NCBI GenBank assembly: GCA_018266395.1
Contig: JAFEAM010000015.1
Location: 1 to 64,000 of the forward strand
Source of the DNA: Bacteroidota bacterium
Lineage (GTDB): Bacteria > Bacteroidota > Bacteroidia > Cytophagales > Cyclobacteriaceae
Direction: 5' to 3'
Length of the DNA stretch: 64,000 nt
Shown here: positions 21,617-31,480 of the stretch, piece after piece
Layout: each line of letters starts with the position of its first letter
Numbering within the stretch: the stretch's first letter is position 1
Notes under the pieces: generated by a model
What the model was told of the DNA's origin: nothing
Database searches by the model: none
What the model saw: the letters and a program-made list of their open reading frames with translations, nothing else
Translations under genes and position numbers: made by a program

Positions 21617-24460
21617 CTATCTCCGACACATCCCTTTATACAAACACCACTCACATGCTGGCTCGTACGTGGTTTGCCTGAAGGGAACGGAGGGGTCAAA
21701 GATTTCCTGGACGGTTTGTTCCAGAAGTTTGCCGAATTCGTCGAGGTAGGGCGTTGCATCGGAGATCGTGGTCCTGGAGTAGACCTTGCCCATGGTATGA
21801 CCAAAACCTACACGGCTGTCGAAAAGACTTTTGCGGTTGATGAGTCCCGGCATGAGCTTTTCGCCCGACAAGGGATACATTAAGCGGAAGGCAAAGGCAT
21901 AGTGGAAAGTCTGGAATGCCGCCTTGTTGCGTTTGCCGTCACGGGTAAACAACGCAGGAATACTTTCAAAATTGGAGTCATCACCGCCGGTTTTGTAGTC
22001 GATGATGCGTGTCACGGTATCCTTTCTGTCTGCGCGGTCAATCTTCCCGCCAATCTTCACCACTCTCCCATCGGAGACTGTAATATCGTGAGCGAACTCA
22101 TGCTCCAATAACAATATCTGGAACGGTGCGTGTTGTTCGTCCTTCTCCAGGATCTTCAGCAGGAAGGCCAGTGCGCTCTCTTTAACCACCACCCGTTGCC
22201 CTTCATAGACAACAGCTTCATGCTCGCGCAATTTGTAGAGTTTAATAAAAGCCTTGTCGATGTACTGCTCCATCACGGCCCGTTGGTTGCGTAGATCCTC
22301 AGGCTTCACCCATCCGTTATCCTTTTGTCTCAGGTCGTCATAGAACCAGTGGATGGAGTCGTGGATGATATTCCCGAACACCCTTGCGTCCACGTCCTCA
22401 TCGATCTGATCTGCCTCCATTAGTCGTGCGACATGTTTGAGATAGAATCGCAGGCTGCATTCGATATAGTCATTGAGGTGCGATGGTGACAGCCCTCGTG
22501 CCTCGGGATTGGAGGCGGGAACATAGCGGTTGAGCTGTTCCATCACTGCGCTGGTCTTTGGAATTTCAATTTGCCTCGGCAGATGAGGATCAACAGGGTT
22601 GTAAAGAATCTTCCTTTCTATCTGCAGTCCGGACTCCAGCAGCACCTGCTGCACAAACCTGCTCATCTCGCCATTGCCGATGATGTCAGGTTCTGTGTTG
22701 TAATAGAAGTACACATTCTTCGATCGCTGGAGGAGCCGGTAGAACAGGTAGGCATAGATGGCGTCGCGGTGATCATTGGTTGGCAGACCATAAGCCCGTC
22801 GGACTGCGAAAGGGATGTACGACCCTTGAGATGCCGCGGCAGGCAACATCCCCTCATTGAGGGAGAGGAAGATCACGTTATCGAAATCCAGGTTACGCGT
22901 CTCCAGCACACCCATCACCTGGAGGCCGCGGAGTGGTTCGCCGCTGAAAGGCATGCGTTGTGATTGAATCACCTGACGCAACAGCTTCTGGTATCCCCTC
23001 CAGTCGATGGTAGTGGAATCTTTGAGTATGGCATCCAATCCGGCGAGCTGCTTGTAAAAATGGTATGCATATTCCCGGTCGAAACTCTGCTTGCCGGCAA
23101 AACTGGTTCCCAGGAAACGCACAACATCCAGCAGGTAATGCGTAACCTGTGTTGGCTCCACCAACCGGAACAAGAGCGGGAAGACAGGATGCTCGCTCTG
23201 TAGATCATCAATGTTCACAAATACCCTGTTCCGGGTAATGATCTCATTGCGCATGTCCTCCGCTTCCTTTGCAGCAAGGGACACCACGTAAGAGTGACCC
23301 AGGATAGCCAGCACCTCGCGGTAGCTGAAAGTATTTTTCCGCTGTCGCAGCTGCATTTCCACCAGGAGATCCACCAGGCTGTAGAGAGGCGTCTCGCGAA
23401 GGGGGTAACCCATCGTGACGTTGATATCTTGCAACTCATCGGGCAGGGAATGAAGCACAGGCAACAGCATGGACTCGTCCGGGAGGACAATGACAGTCCT
23501 TGCGAGTTCGACAGCCATATCTTCCCTCTTCATCCCTTCTAGAATCTCCGCCACCTTGCCTCCGGCCAATTTTGCCTGTCCAATGCGGAGTGGAACACCG
23601 GTCAGCTCAAGCTTCTTGGGCGACTTGCGAATATTGTCAGGCGCATCCGGTGGGAAGGTGGACTTCAGACTGGAATGATCCCGGTATTGGCGAAGGAACA
23701 AACCTGCCTCCTGCAGGCGGTCTTCCATATAATAGGCATCGGTATCCCAGAATACCTGGGCGCCGCCTTCAACCATCTTGCTGATGAGAACAGCCTCTGC
23801 CTTGGTGAGTGCATTGAATCCCGCGAAGACGACATTGGAATTGTCGGCGGTTTTGGCGGCCTTGGATATTCTTTCCGCCACCTCCCGGTGAATCATGCCC
23901 TCGTAACCCATCCCGTCCTTTCGGAGTCCCTTGGTGTAGTCTGAATATATCTTTGGAAGCTTCTGCCACAACAGCAGGAAGGCATCCTTGGTATTGGATT
24001 CTTTCTCGCTGAAGTGTATCCAGAAGTTCTTGAGGAAAGTCTTTTGTTCGTCGGTGAGGTAGTCAAACACTTCATCGAGTTCCTTGATCTTACTCAGGTC
24101 CTTGAACAGATGAGCAGCGTTGACCATGTACTTGTCCAACTCGTCGAAATCCCGCAACAACATGTCACCCCAGAAGTAGAAGCGGTCAAAGGCCTCCTGG
24201 CGCTTCAGTGTTTCATTGTAAACCTGGTGCAGCCTGTAGATGAGGGTAAGACGGTCAGGCTCCAGAAGTTTACTTTCCTTTCTGAAATACTCTTCAATAC
24301 TAAACAGTCGCGGTGCCCATTTGGGCTTTTCCAGGCTTTGAGCAAGGTGATGTTCGAAATAGAGTGCAGCCCTCCGGTTGGGAAAAATAAAAGTAAGCTC
24401 ATCGAGCGTGGTCCGCTCCTTCACCATCTTCTCAGCCAGCTCTTTCAGAAACGGTTTCAT
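21617..24460 (-). CDS. AddB/RexB-like PD-(D/E)XK nuclease, recombination repair
   Basis: 947 residues. Begins with an inactivated helicase-like half (LTFIFPNRRAALYFEHHLAQ, TVIVLPDESMLLPVLHSLPD, GLQVMGVLETRNLDFDNVIF) and ends with a RecB-family nuclease: GGKIDRADRK and RIIDYKTGG at about 804-825, where the D and DYK carry the metal site. Four cysteines suitable for the AddB-type Fe-S cluster are visible: one in IECSLRFYLKHVA near 670 and three in CEWCLYKGMC at 936-945. It partners the helicase encoded immediately upstream (1-bp overlap) for double-strand end processing. Confidence 0.92.
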   Translation of the reverse strand: MKPFLKELAEKMVKERTTLDELTFIFPNRRAALYFEHHLAQSLEKPKWAPRLFSIEEYFRKESKLLEPDRLTLIYRLHQVYNETLKRQEAFDRFYFWGDMLLRDFDELDKYMVNAAHLFKDLSKIKELDEVFDYLTDEQKTFLKNFWIHFSEKESNTKDAFLLLWQKLPKIYSDYTKGLRKDGMGYEGMIHREVAERISKAAKTADNSNVVFAGFNALTKAEAVLISKMVEGGAQVFWDTDAYYMEDRLQEAGLFLRQYRDHSSLKSTFPPDAPDNIRKSPKKLELTGVPLRIGQAKLAGGKVAEILEGMKREDMAVELARTVIVLPDESMLLPVLHSLPDELQDINVTMGYPLRETPLYSLVDLLVEMQLRQRKNTFSYREVLAILGHSYVVSLAAKEAEDMRNEIITRNRVFVNIDDLQSEHPVFPLLFRLVEPTQVTHYLLDVVRFLGTSFAGKQSFDREYAYHFYKQLAGLDAILKDSTTIDWRGYQKLLRQVIQSQRMPFSGEPLRGLQVMGVLETRNLDFDNVIFLSLNEGMLPAAASQGSYIPFAVRRAYGLPTNDHRDAIYAYLFYRLLQRSKNVYFYYNTEPDIIGNGEMSRFVQQVLLESGLQIERKILYNPVDPHLPRQIEIPKTSAVMEQLNRYVPASNPEARGLSPSHLNDYIECSLRFYLKHVARLMEADQIDEDVDARVFGNIIHDSIHWFYDDLRQKDNGWVKPEDLRNQRAVMEQYIDKAFIKLYKLREHEAVVYEGQRVVVKESALAFLLKILEKDEQHAPFQILLLEHEFAHDITVSDGRVVKIGGKIDRADRKDTVTRIIDYKTGGDDSNFESIPALFTRDGKRNKAAFQTFHYAFAFRLMYPLSGEKLMPGLINRKSLFDSRVGFGHTMGKVYSRTTISDATPYLDEFGKLLEQTVQEIFDPSVPFRQTTYEPACEWCLYKGMCRR

Positions 24461-27400
24461 CAGAACAATCCCAAGGTTGTATTGCGCACTACTTCCTCCA
24501 CGTGCAGGTCATCCAGGTATAGCAAGTAAGCTGTCACGGCCGGGTATCCCATCCTGGCCAATACGCCGGCGTACTGCTCCACTTGTGCACGATCGGCTGC
24601 TTTTCGTGCTCCTGTCTTGTAATCGACAACGATCGTCTGTTTCTTACCTACCATCAGCCGGTCCATCCGCTTCTGTCCTCCTCCCGGCAGCAACACCAGG
24701 GCTTCGTTGCGAACATCCCATTCTTTCCCATACCATTGACCAATTTGTGGATGCTGTACCACCGACATCACTTTATCCCGAATGTCCTTTTGTTCCTCCG
24801 GCAACAAGGTGACCTCGAGGAAGAAACTGTCCAGTGCAGTCTCAGCATCTGACTGGTGACGGATCAGGGAGAGTATCCGATGAACGAGAATACCGCGATT
24901 GATCTTTGTTCTCGCTTCCGAAATCTCATCCTCGAAGAATTCAGCTCCTTCCCTCTTGATGACCAGCTTCTTTCTCCAGTCGCAGGAGTGGTATCGATCC
25001 AGTTGAATGGTCTCAAGGGCTTCTGCACTCTCCTTCACCATCAATCCCTCCTCCAGGCTCCCTGAGCGGAAGGTACTGCCGTCAAAAGCATGAGAAAGTT
25101 CTGGCTGATTCATCACAGCATACATCAGGTCATTGACACTGCTAATGCCCTTGGAAGATTCACCAGGCCGTGGTGCAAAAACCATCAATCCTGCTTCTGC
25201 ACGGGTGAAGGCCACATATAACAGATTGAGGTTGTCCAGGTTCACCTTCACTTTTTCCAGTTCATATTCTTCTCGGAAAGATGTCTTTGCCAGGTCTGAT
25301 CCATAGCGTACTGCCACATGCCCAAGTCCGGACAGTGATTCCTCTTTTGGCTGCACCCACAACATATTGGACTGATGTTCGTGCTGCATGCGCCAGTTGC
25401 AGAATGGGATGATCACATACCTGAACTGAAGGCCTTTGGCTTTGTGGATGGTTAGGATGGTTGCTGCATCTCCGCCGTCAGAGACTTTAATCGATTTCTT
25501 GTCCACCTTGATACTGTCCCACCATTCCAGGAAAGTACCCAGGTCAGTCTTCTCACGCGAAGAGAATTCCAGCGTGATGTCCTGGAACGCCTGCAGGTAG
25601 GAAATCTCCGTGGTGTGTACCGACAGTTGGAATATCCTGATCAGCTCTTCCGTCAGCTCGAATACCGACAGCCTGCGGAGGTGAGGTTGTTGCCTGAGGA
25701 ACTCTTCGGGCAGCACTTCATCCAGTTTGCGGTGTCGTGCTTTCGCGAAGAGTGTGTCGAGCTGTTGTCCTCCCGTAACCTCATAGGCAAGGTGCCCCCT
25801 TGCCACAGCGTCGTCGGGATTGTGGAGGTACCGCAGTGCCGCCAGCAGAAGACCTACGGTATAGGATCCGTCCACACGCAGGGACTCGTTGGAGACCACT
25901 TTGTACTTGTACTTGCTGCGCTTCCGTTCCGCAAGGCCCTGCAGGCGTAGCAGGTGGTTGGCCACTTCCTGTCCTTCATCATTGCGACGGACAAGGATGG
26001 CGATGTCTCTCAGCGGTACTCCCTGGTCCTGAAGCCTTTCGAAAATCCTGGGAAGTTCATCCAGCACTTTCTTCTTCCATAAATCATCCTCGCCCCGTTC
26101 AAGGAAGGTTGCTTCCACAAATCCCGAGGTCTCAGGATAAAATATTTCCTGTGCCACATCGGCATACACCTCCGCGGGAAGCGGATGATTGAGCGTCATC
26201 GACAGCAGTGCTGCCGCCGAGGAGAAGAACTTGTTATTGAAGGAGACCACTCTCCCGCCGCTGCGGAAGTTTCTGTTCAGTTTGCGGATATCCACCTGAC
26301 CGGCGCCAAACTGTTCGGGCACCGAAGATTGCAGCAGTGAAAGATCACCCCCACGCCAACGATAAATGGATTGCTTAACATCGCCGACAATGAGGTTGAG
26401 TTTTCCCTGGTCGCCGGCTTCCTTCAACAGGGGGTGAAAGTTCTTCCACTGCAGGCTGCTGGTGTCCTGGAATTCATCGATGAGGAAGTTCTGGAAATAG
26501 GAACCCACCTTTTCATACACAAAGGGTGTATCGCTTTGTCGGATGATGCCATTCAGGAATTTGGACGCATCCACCAGCAGCATGAGGTTATTCTCCTCCT
26601 TGTAGGACTGCAGTTTCCGTGTGATGTCGGAAATGAGTCCGTAGGAGTAGTAGTTTTCCAGTATGGCCGTCGCGGCATGCCAACCGGGACCGTGGGTCTT
26701 TTCGTATTCGACCATCTCTAGGAGAATCGGTCTCAGCTCCGTCTCTGCTATCTCAAGAAGTTCCTTGTACTTCAATGACTGTTTGGCCATCCATTCTCCC
26801 GCACCTCCAATTGCACTTAGCATCGTAGGATTGGAACTGTCCACATACACACCTGCGGCAAACTCCCTGAAATATTTAAAAACGGTGCCTCTGTCCTTGC
26901 CTTTGAAATCATCCTTAGTCAGGCGGTGGGCTTCAATGATTCCCATGGCCTGGCGTGCCATGCCGCTCATGGCCTTCATGAACTCCCCGGATTCCTTTTC
27001 CAGAAGTTTTCTCACTGCCACGTGTCTTTCCGGTGTGGCCTTTAACACTTCTTCCTCGATCTCCTTGAACTGCTCCTTCATGATCTCCATGGCGAAGCTC
27101 TTCAGCGTTCTGGCCACATTCCAGTTTTCGCCATCCTGAAGTTTCCGCGAGGAGAATTGGATCATCCAGTCAGTCAGCTGCGGATCGCTGCCCAGTTCGT
27201 CAAGGAGTTGGGCGATGACTTCATCCAATACAATATCATAGTCCACTTCCAGCCTGAAGTTGCCAAGCAGACCAGCCTCTCTTGTGAACGAGCGTATTAC
27301 GCGCTGGAAGAAGGCGTCAATGGTGCTGACTGCAAATGATGAATACTCGTGCAGAATGGTGGACAGGACTTCCTCGCTCTTGCGTTTAAGCGCAGGTTCA

Positions 27401-27666
27401 TCCATGCCGAGTTCTTTCAGCAATTCATCGCGAAGGTTGTTGTGCCTGCCGTCCCTGAAGTCTGCGAGGTAACGAACAATGCGGTCCTTCATCTCCTGCG
27501 TGGCTTTGTTGGTGAAGGTGACCGCCAGAATATGCTTGAGATAGCCCGGTTCGCTGCTGAGCGCCAGCAACAGAAACTCCTTCGCCAGTGTACGAGTTTT
27601 ACCTGACCCGGCGGAAGACCGATAGATGATGTAAGGACGCGGATCCAAGGACTTGATTCCTGCCAC
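24460..27666 (-). CDS. AddA/RecB-like UvrD-family helicase-nuclease
   Basis: 1068 residues. Walker A is RSSAGSGKTRTLAKEF (~16-31), HILAVTFTNKATQEMKDRIV is motif Ia, NFLIDEFQDTSSLQWKNF is Walker B, LIVGDVKQSIYRWRGGD is motif III, TILTIHKAKGLQFRYVIIPF is motif V and LLYVAFTRAEAGLMV is motif VI. The C-terminal RecB-type nuclease shows KRMDRLMVGKKQTIVVDYKT. Together with the AddB-like protein it should form the heterodimeric helicase-nuclease that resects DNA ends and loads RecA. The genes overlap by one base (stop TGA/start ATG), implying translational coupling. Upstream is a heptad-like array. Confidence 0.93.
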   Translation of the reverse strand: MAGIKSLDPRPYIIYRSSAGSGKTRTLAKEFLLLALSSEPGYLKHILAVTFTNKATQEMKDRIVRYLADFRDGRHNNLRDELLKELGMDEPALKRKSEEVLSTILHEYSSFAVSTIDAFFQRVIRSFTREAGLLGNFRLEVDYDIVLDEVIAQLLDELGSDPQLTDWMIQFSSRKLQDGENWNVARTLKSFAMEIMKEQFKEIEEEVLKATPERHVAVRKLLEKESGEFMKAMSGMARQAMGIIEAHRLTKDDFKGKDRGTVFKYFREFAAGVYVDSSNPTMLSAIGGAGEWMAKQSLKYKELLEIAETELRPILLEMVEYEKTHGPGWHAATAILENYYSYGLISDITRKLQSYKEENNLMLLVDASKFLNGIIRQSDTPFVYEKVGSYFQNFLIDEFQDTSSLQWKNFHPLLKEAGDQGKLNLIVGDVKQSIYRWRGGDLSLLQSSVPEQFGAGQVDIRKLNRNFRSGGRVVSFNNKFFSSAAALLSMTLNHPLPAEVYADVAQEIFYPETSGFVEATFLERGEDDLWKKKVLDELPRIFERLQDQGVPLRDIAILVRRNDEGQEVANHLLRLQGLAERKRSKYKYKVVSNESLRVDGSYTVGLLLAALRYLHNPDDAVARGHLAYEVTGGQQLDTLFAKARHRKLDEVLPEEFLRQQPHLRRLSVFELTEELIRIFQLSVHTTEISYLQAFQDITLEFSSREKTDLGTFLEWWDSIKVDKKSIKVSDGGDAATILTIHKAKGLQFRYVIIPFCNWRMQHEHQSNMLWVQPKEESLSGLGHVAVRYGSDLAKTSFREEYELEKVKVNLDNLNLLYVAFTRAEAGLMVFAPRPGESSKGISSVNDLMYAVMNQPELSHAFDGSTFRSGSLEEGLMVKESAEALETIQLDRYHSCDWRKKLVIKREGAEFFEDEISEARTKINRGILVHRILSLIRHQSDAETALDSFFLEVTLLPEEQKDIRDKVMSVVQHPQIGQWYGKEWDVRNEALVLLPGGGQKRMDRLMVGKKQTIVVDYKTGARKAADRAQVEQYAGVLARMGYPAVTAYLLYLDDLHVEEVVRNTTLGLF

Positions 27667-27676
27667 TATTTACGAA

Positions 27677-27808
27677 ATGATTGCTGATTACTGATTAATA
27701 GTGATTACTGATTTCAAATTTCAGAATTCAGGTCGTCCGGACAGAGGAGCTTATTCTTCATTTCTGCATCGTGTAACTGGCATCAGAAAATTAGAAATCA
27801 GTAATTTA
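27677..27808. repeat. Heptad array GATTACT/GATTTCA with inverted remnant
   Basis: GATTGCT, GATTACT, GATTAATAGT, GATTACT, GATTTCA, AATTTCA, GAATTCA at 27679-27731, then CATCAGAAAATTAGAAATCAGTAATTT at 27781-27807 in inverted sense. It occupies the divergent promoter gap between addA-like and the patatin gene. Confidence 0.75.
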
Positions 27809-27839
27809 TCCCCTATCTTCAAAGATTATATAATTCTCT

Positions 27840-30125
27840 ATGGCGAGGCTTTCGAGGATCGTTGAGTCCATATTTTATTCCTTTCCTGTTCAGCTTCTCA
27901 TCAACGACCTGAAGCGAAACCACGTCCTTCTCCTCTCGTGGATTATACTGGTCGCCATGGTTACCGGGAATTTCGGCAAATACCTCGGCATCCCTTATTT
28001 GTTCCTCGATCCCGAATATTTGAATGAAGTGAGTTTCACCAGCTTCCTGATCATGGGAGCGCTGACCTCAGGCTTCACCATGGCTTACCACATCACCTGT
28101 TACATATCGGACGGTCACCGTTTTTCATTTGTTGGCGCTTTGTCCAGGCCCTTCACCAAATACAGCCTTAATAACAGCATCTTTCCCCTGATTTTTCTTG
28201 TCATCTATCTCTATCAAATCATCACCTTCCAGATTAACAACGAGTACACCACGACAACGGAACTCGCTATGGATCTGGCCGGGTTCTTTTGCGGCTTTTT
28301 CGCCATGGGAGGCATCCTTCATATCTACTTCCTCCTCACTCAAAAAGATATTTTCAAATACATGGTCTGTCGTCTCGACGACAGGCTGAAGAAAAGTGTA
28401 ACCGTTACGCGTGCCAGCGTGATGAAGAAGCTCGACATCGTGAAGCGCAAGCAGGTCAGGGTGGACAACTACCTCGACTTCAGCCTTCGCTTCAAAAAGG
28501 TGGTTCCCGAGGAGCGCGACTTCTATGACAAGAGCGCCATCGTCCAAGTCTTTGACCAGAACCAGTTCAACCTGGTCATCATCGAATTGTTCATCTTCGC
28601 CCTGGTACTTACCCTCGGCATTTTCAAGGACTATCCTGCCTTTCAGTTACCCGCGGCTGCCAGCTTCATGATTTTCCTGACCATCATGGTCATGCTCTCA
28701 GGAGCGTTCTCCTACTGGTTTGGGGGCTGGTCCATCTCCGTCTTTATTGTTCTGTTCCTGTTTTTCAATTACCTGGTCGGTGAAGGAGTCCTTACCCGCA
28801 AGTACCAGGCATTCGGGTTGAACTATAATGAATCGCCTGTCGCCTATTCTCCCGAAACCATCAGTCAGCTGAATGACAGTGCCCATGTGAAAGCATCTGA
28901 AATCCACACGCTGAATATCCTTGAGAACTGGAAGAAGAAATTTGATGGGCAACCCGCTCCGAAGATGGTTTTCATTTGTGCCAGCGGCGGCGGCAAACGC
29001 GCGGCGCTGTGGACCATGGCGGCGCTGCAGCAGGCCGACAGCCTCAGTCATGGCAAGCTCATGAACCAGGCTATGCTTATCACCGGTGCATCAGGAGGAC
29101 TCATTGGTGCTTCTTACTTCAGGGAAGTAATACTCCGGCAGCGGATGGGCGAAAAGATCGATCCGTATGCTGCAGAACACCGCCACAAGATTGCCACCGA
29201 CAATCTCAATCCACTCATCTTCAGTTTGCTGGCCAATGATCTGTTTGTGGGCTTCACGAAGTTCGAAGCCGGTGGTCAGCGCTATGCACGGGACCGGGGC
29301 TACACTTTTGAGGAACAACTCAACCTTGACACGGAAGGCCTGATGGACAAATCTATCTCCGGTTACCGTGAGCCGGAAATGAAGGCACTGGTTCCCATGA
29401 TCATCTTCTCTCCCACCATTGTGAATGACGGGCGTAAACTTTACATCTCTCCCCAGCCTGTAGCCTATCTCAATTCCGGTCTGCTCAATTTTCCTGACTA
29501 TACCAATTCCAAACAGGGCGGTGTGGACTTCCAGGAGATGTTCAGGGAAAGAGGCGGACCCAATCTCAGGTTCCTTACCGCACTGCGAATGAGTGCCACC
29601 TTCCCTTACATTACGCCCAACACCACGTTGCCAACGGATCCGCCCATTCAGATCATGGATGCCGGTATTTCAGACAACTTTGGAATTGCAGATGCCGTGC
29701 GGTTTATTTATCCTTTCCGGGAATGGATAGCAGCCAACACTGCCGGCATTGTGATTGTCTCCATACGGGATTCTCCCAAACTCACTCCTGTCAGCCCGCA
29801 GCAGAACAACGACATTATAGACGCCTTCACGCAACCCATCTCCAGCGTCTACAACAACTTTGAGAATTTTCAGGACATCACCAATGACGATTTGCTGGGC
29901 TACGCACGTTCCTGGTTCAAGGGTTCCATCGAGCGGGTGGACATTCAATATGCATCCTCCAGCTATGTCACCATTCTTCAGCAAATGGACAGCATTCGCC
30001 TGCACAACGCCCGTGCGTCACTGAGCTGGCGGCTGACCACCCGCGAAAAGCAAGGCGTGGTCGAAACCATACATGCACCCGCCAACCAGGAGGCTATCCG
30101 GAAGCTGGTGCAGCTGATTCAGTAA
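27840..30125 (+). CDS. Membrane-anchored patatin-like phospholipase
   Basis: 761 residues. The first ~340 contain about seven hydrophobic segments (LLLSWIILVAMVTGNFGKYL, IFPLIFLVIYLYQIITFQIN, LVIIELFIFALVLTLGIFKD and others). The patatin domain follows: VFICASGGGKRAALWTMA gives the oxyanion-hole GGGxR-like loop, ITGASGGLIGASYF the nucleophile G-x-S-x-G, and IQIMDAGISDNFGI the catalytic Asp block. It hydrolyses acyl-lipid esters; lipid remodelling at the inner membrane is likely. It runs convergently with the fasciclin gene, 2 bp apart. Confidence 0.92.
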   Translation: MARLSRIVESIFYSFPVQLLINDLKRNHVLLLSWIILVAMVTGNFGKYLGIPYLFLDPEYLNEVSFTSFLIMGALTSGFTMAYHITCYISDGHRFSFVGALSRPFTKYSLNNSIFPLIFLVIYLYQIITFQINNEYTTTTELAMDLAGFFCGFFAMGGILHIYFLLTQKDIFKYMVCRLDDRLKKSVTVTRASVMKKLDIVKRKQVRVDNYLDFSLRFKKVVPEERDFYDKSAIVQVFDQNQFNLVIIELFIFALVLTLGIFKDYPAFQLPAAASFMIFLTIMVMLSGAFSYWFGGWSISVFIVLFLFFNYLVGEGVLTRKYQAFGLNYNESPVAYSPETISQLNDSAHVKASEIHTLNILENWKKKFDGQPAPKMVFICASGGGKRAALWTMAALQQADSLSHGKLMNQAMLITGASGGLIGASYFREVILRQRMGEKIDPYAAEHRHKIATDNLNPLIFSLLANDLFVGFTKFEAGGQRYARDRGYTFEEQLNLDTEGLMDKSISGYREPEMKALVPMIIFSPTIVNDGRKLYISPQPVAYLNSGLLNFPDYTNSKQGGVDFQEMFRERGGPNLRFLTALRMSATFPYITPNTTLPTDPPIQIMDAGISDNFGIADAVRFIYPFREWIAANTAGIVIVSIRDSPKLTPVSPQQNNDIIDAFTQPISSVYNNFENFQDITNDDLLGYARSWFKGSIERVDIQYASSSYVTILQQMDSIRLHNARASLSWRLTTREKQGVVETIHAPANQEAIRKLVQLIQ

Positions 30126-30127
30126 AG

Positions 30128-30673
30128 CTATTTTTTCGGCGGTAAGATCACTGCATCAATCACATGCACGATGCCATTGGAGGCCGGAATCGATGCCACG
30201 ATATTGGCTCCGTTGATCTGTACCTTTCCATCTTTCACCGTGATGTTGGCATTATCGCCGTTCACCATGTTCAGCACCTGGCCGTCCTTGAAGTTCTCCG
30301 GCTTATAAACCGCAACCGCTACGTGGTATTGCAGAATGTTCTGGAGGTCTTCCTTGGATTCGGGCTTCAGCAAGTTTTCCACCGTTCCGGCAGGAAGCTT
30401 GTTGAACGCCTCATTGGTTGGGGCAAACACTGTAAAGGGGCCTGCATTAGAAAGGGCATCCACCAGTTCGGCCGCTTTCACTGCGGTGACCAGCGTGGTA
30501 TGATCAGGAGAACTTACCGCAACACCAACCACATTCTTTGCCGATTCATTATCCTGAACGGTAGATTGTCCACCCCCCAAGGGCTCATTGGTAGCAGTGG
30601 ATTCAGTAGTTTGTTGAGGATTGCTGCATGCCCAAATCAGGCAGACCAGCGTAAGGAATAGTTTGTTTTTCAT
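30128..30673 (-). CDS. Fasciclin domain lipoprotein
   Basis: About 181 residues from the ATG at 30673. Lipobox in LFLTLVCLIWACSNPQ, a Thr/Ser-rich linker, then one complete FAS1 domain: TTLVTAVKAAELVDALSNAG, PFTVFAPTNEAFNKLPAGTV, LQNILQYHVAVAVY, then NGIVHVIDAVILPP. FAS1 proteins act in adhesion or extracellular protein contacts. It is the last gene of the nos cluster (39 bp after nosY), and I recall fasciclin genes beside nos genes in other Bacteroidota, but its role in denitrification is unknown. Confidence 0.92.
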   Translation of the reverse strand: MKNKLFLTLVCLIWACSNPQQTTESTATNEPLGGGQSTVQDNESAKNVVGVAVSSPDHTTLVTAVKAAELVDALSNAGPFTVFAPTNEAFNKLPAGTVENLLKPESKEDLQNILQYHVAVAVYKPENFKDGQVLNMVNGDNANITVKDGKVQINGANIVASIPASNGIVHVIDAVILPPKK

Positions 30674-30712
30674 AACAGGTAGGTTAATAAGGTTGAAGAC
30701 GTGCAATTGATT

Positions 30713-31480
30713 TCATATGTCTTTTCTGCTGAATTTGCGCCAGGCCAGCAATACAGGTGCCACCGCCCACAGAATCAACAATACTCCAACCACCAGTACT
30801 CCCTGGCTTGAACCAAAGAAGTTTTGATAAAATGCTCCCGTGTATCCCATCAGCGCGGAAATATCCAGCTTAAGAAGGATAAGAATGCGGGCGAGATCGA
30901 CCGGATTGAGTGCAGTCAGCGCGAGCGTCACTTTTTCCAGCGGATAATCGCTGAACGCGTAGATGATATACAGCAGGAATCCGTCGTAAATAAGTTCGAA
31001 ATAGAACCAGAACAGAAGCGTGAGTCCGATTCCCTTGGCCTTGTCACGGGTACTCAAAGCCGCCACAAACGCCAGCGACACAAATACCCAGGTCAGCAGG
31101 AGTCCGGCCAATATCATATACCCGGTGGCTCCTCCGGGATTGAGAATGAGAAGGGGCAATCCGACGCCGATCATGAACGCCATCCCCAATGCCGCCGAAA
31201 GTGCCACCACCTCGCTGAAGAAAACAACTTTGCGATTGATGGGTTGGGAAAGCAGCAACTCAATGAATTCATATGAATTAAAGAAGTAGATCGTCGTGAA
31301 GATGATGCTCACCAGCGGCACCACCAGCAAAACGAGATTCAACAAGGACAAAGTAGCCTTGCCGGGATCGCTGTCCAGGCTGAACATGCTGACAGACAGA
31401 ACGAGCAACAAGCCCGTGTATGCGAGGATGAAGCGGTTCCGCATCAAATCCTGGACAATATGTTTACCCACCCTTATCAT
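30713..31480 (-). CDS. nosY: ABC permease of the Nos system
   Basis: 255 residues, about six TM segments (FILAYTGLLLVLSVSMF, LLNLVLLVVPLVSIIFTTIY, GYMILAGLLLTWVFVSLAFV and others) in the NosY pattern. With NosF it forms the ATP-driven complex that works with NosD in supplying sulfur/copper-site components for NosZ maturation. Its start overlaps the nosF stop (31477-31480), indicating translational coupling. Confidence 0.9.
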   Translation of the reverse strand: MIRVGKHIVQDLMRNRFILAYTGLLLVLSVSMFSLDSDPGKATLSLLNLVLLVVPLVSIIFTTIYFFNSYEFIELLLSQPINRKVVFFSEVVALSAALGMAFMIGVGLPLLILNPGGATGYMILAGLLLTWVFVSLAFVAALSTRDKAKGIGLTLLFWFYFELIYDGFLLYIIYAFSDYPLEKVTLALTALNPVDLARILILLKLDISALMGYTGAFYQNFFGSSQGVLVVGVLLILWAVAPVLLAWRKFSRKDI

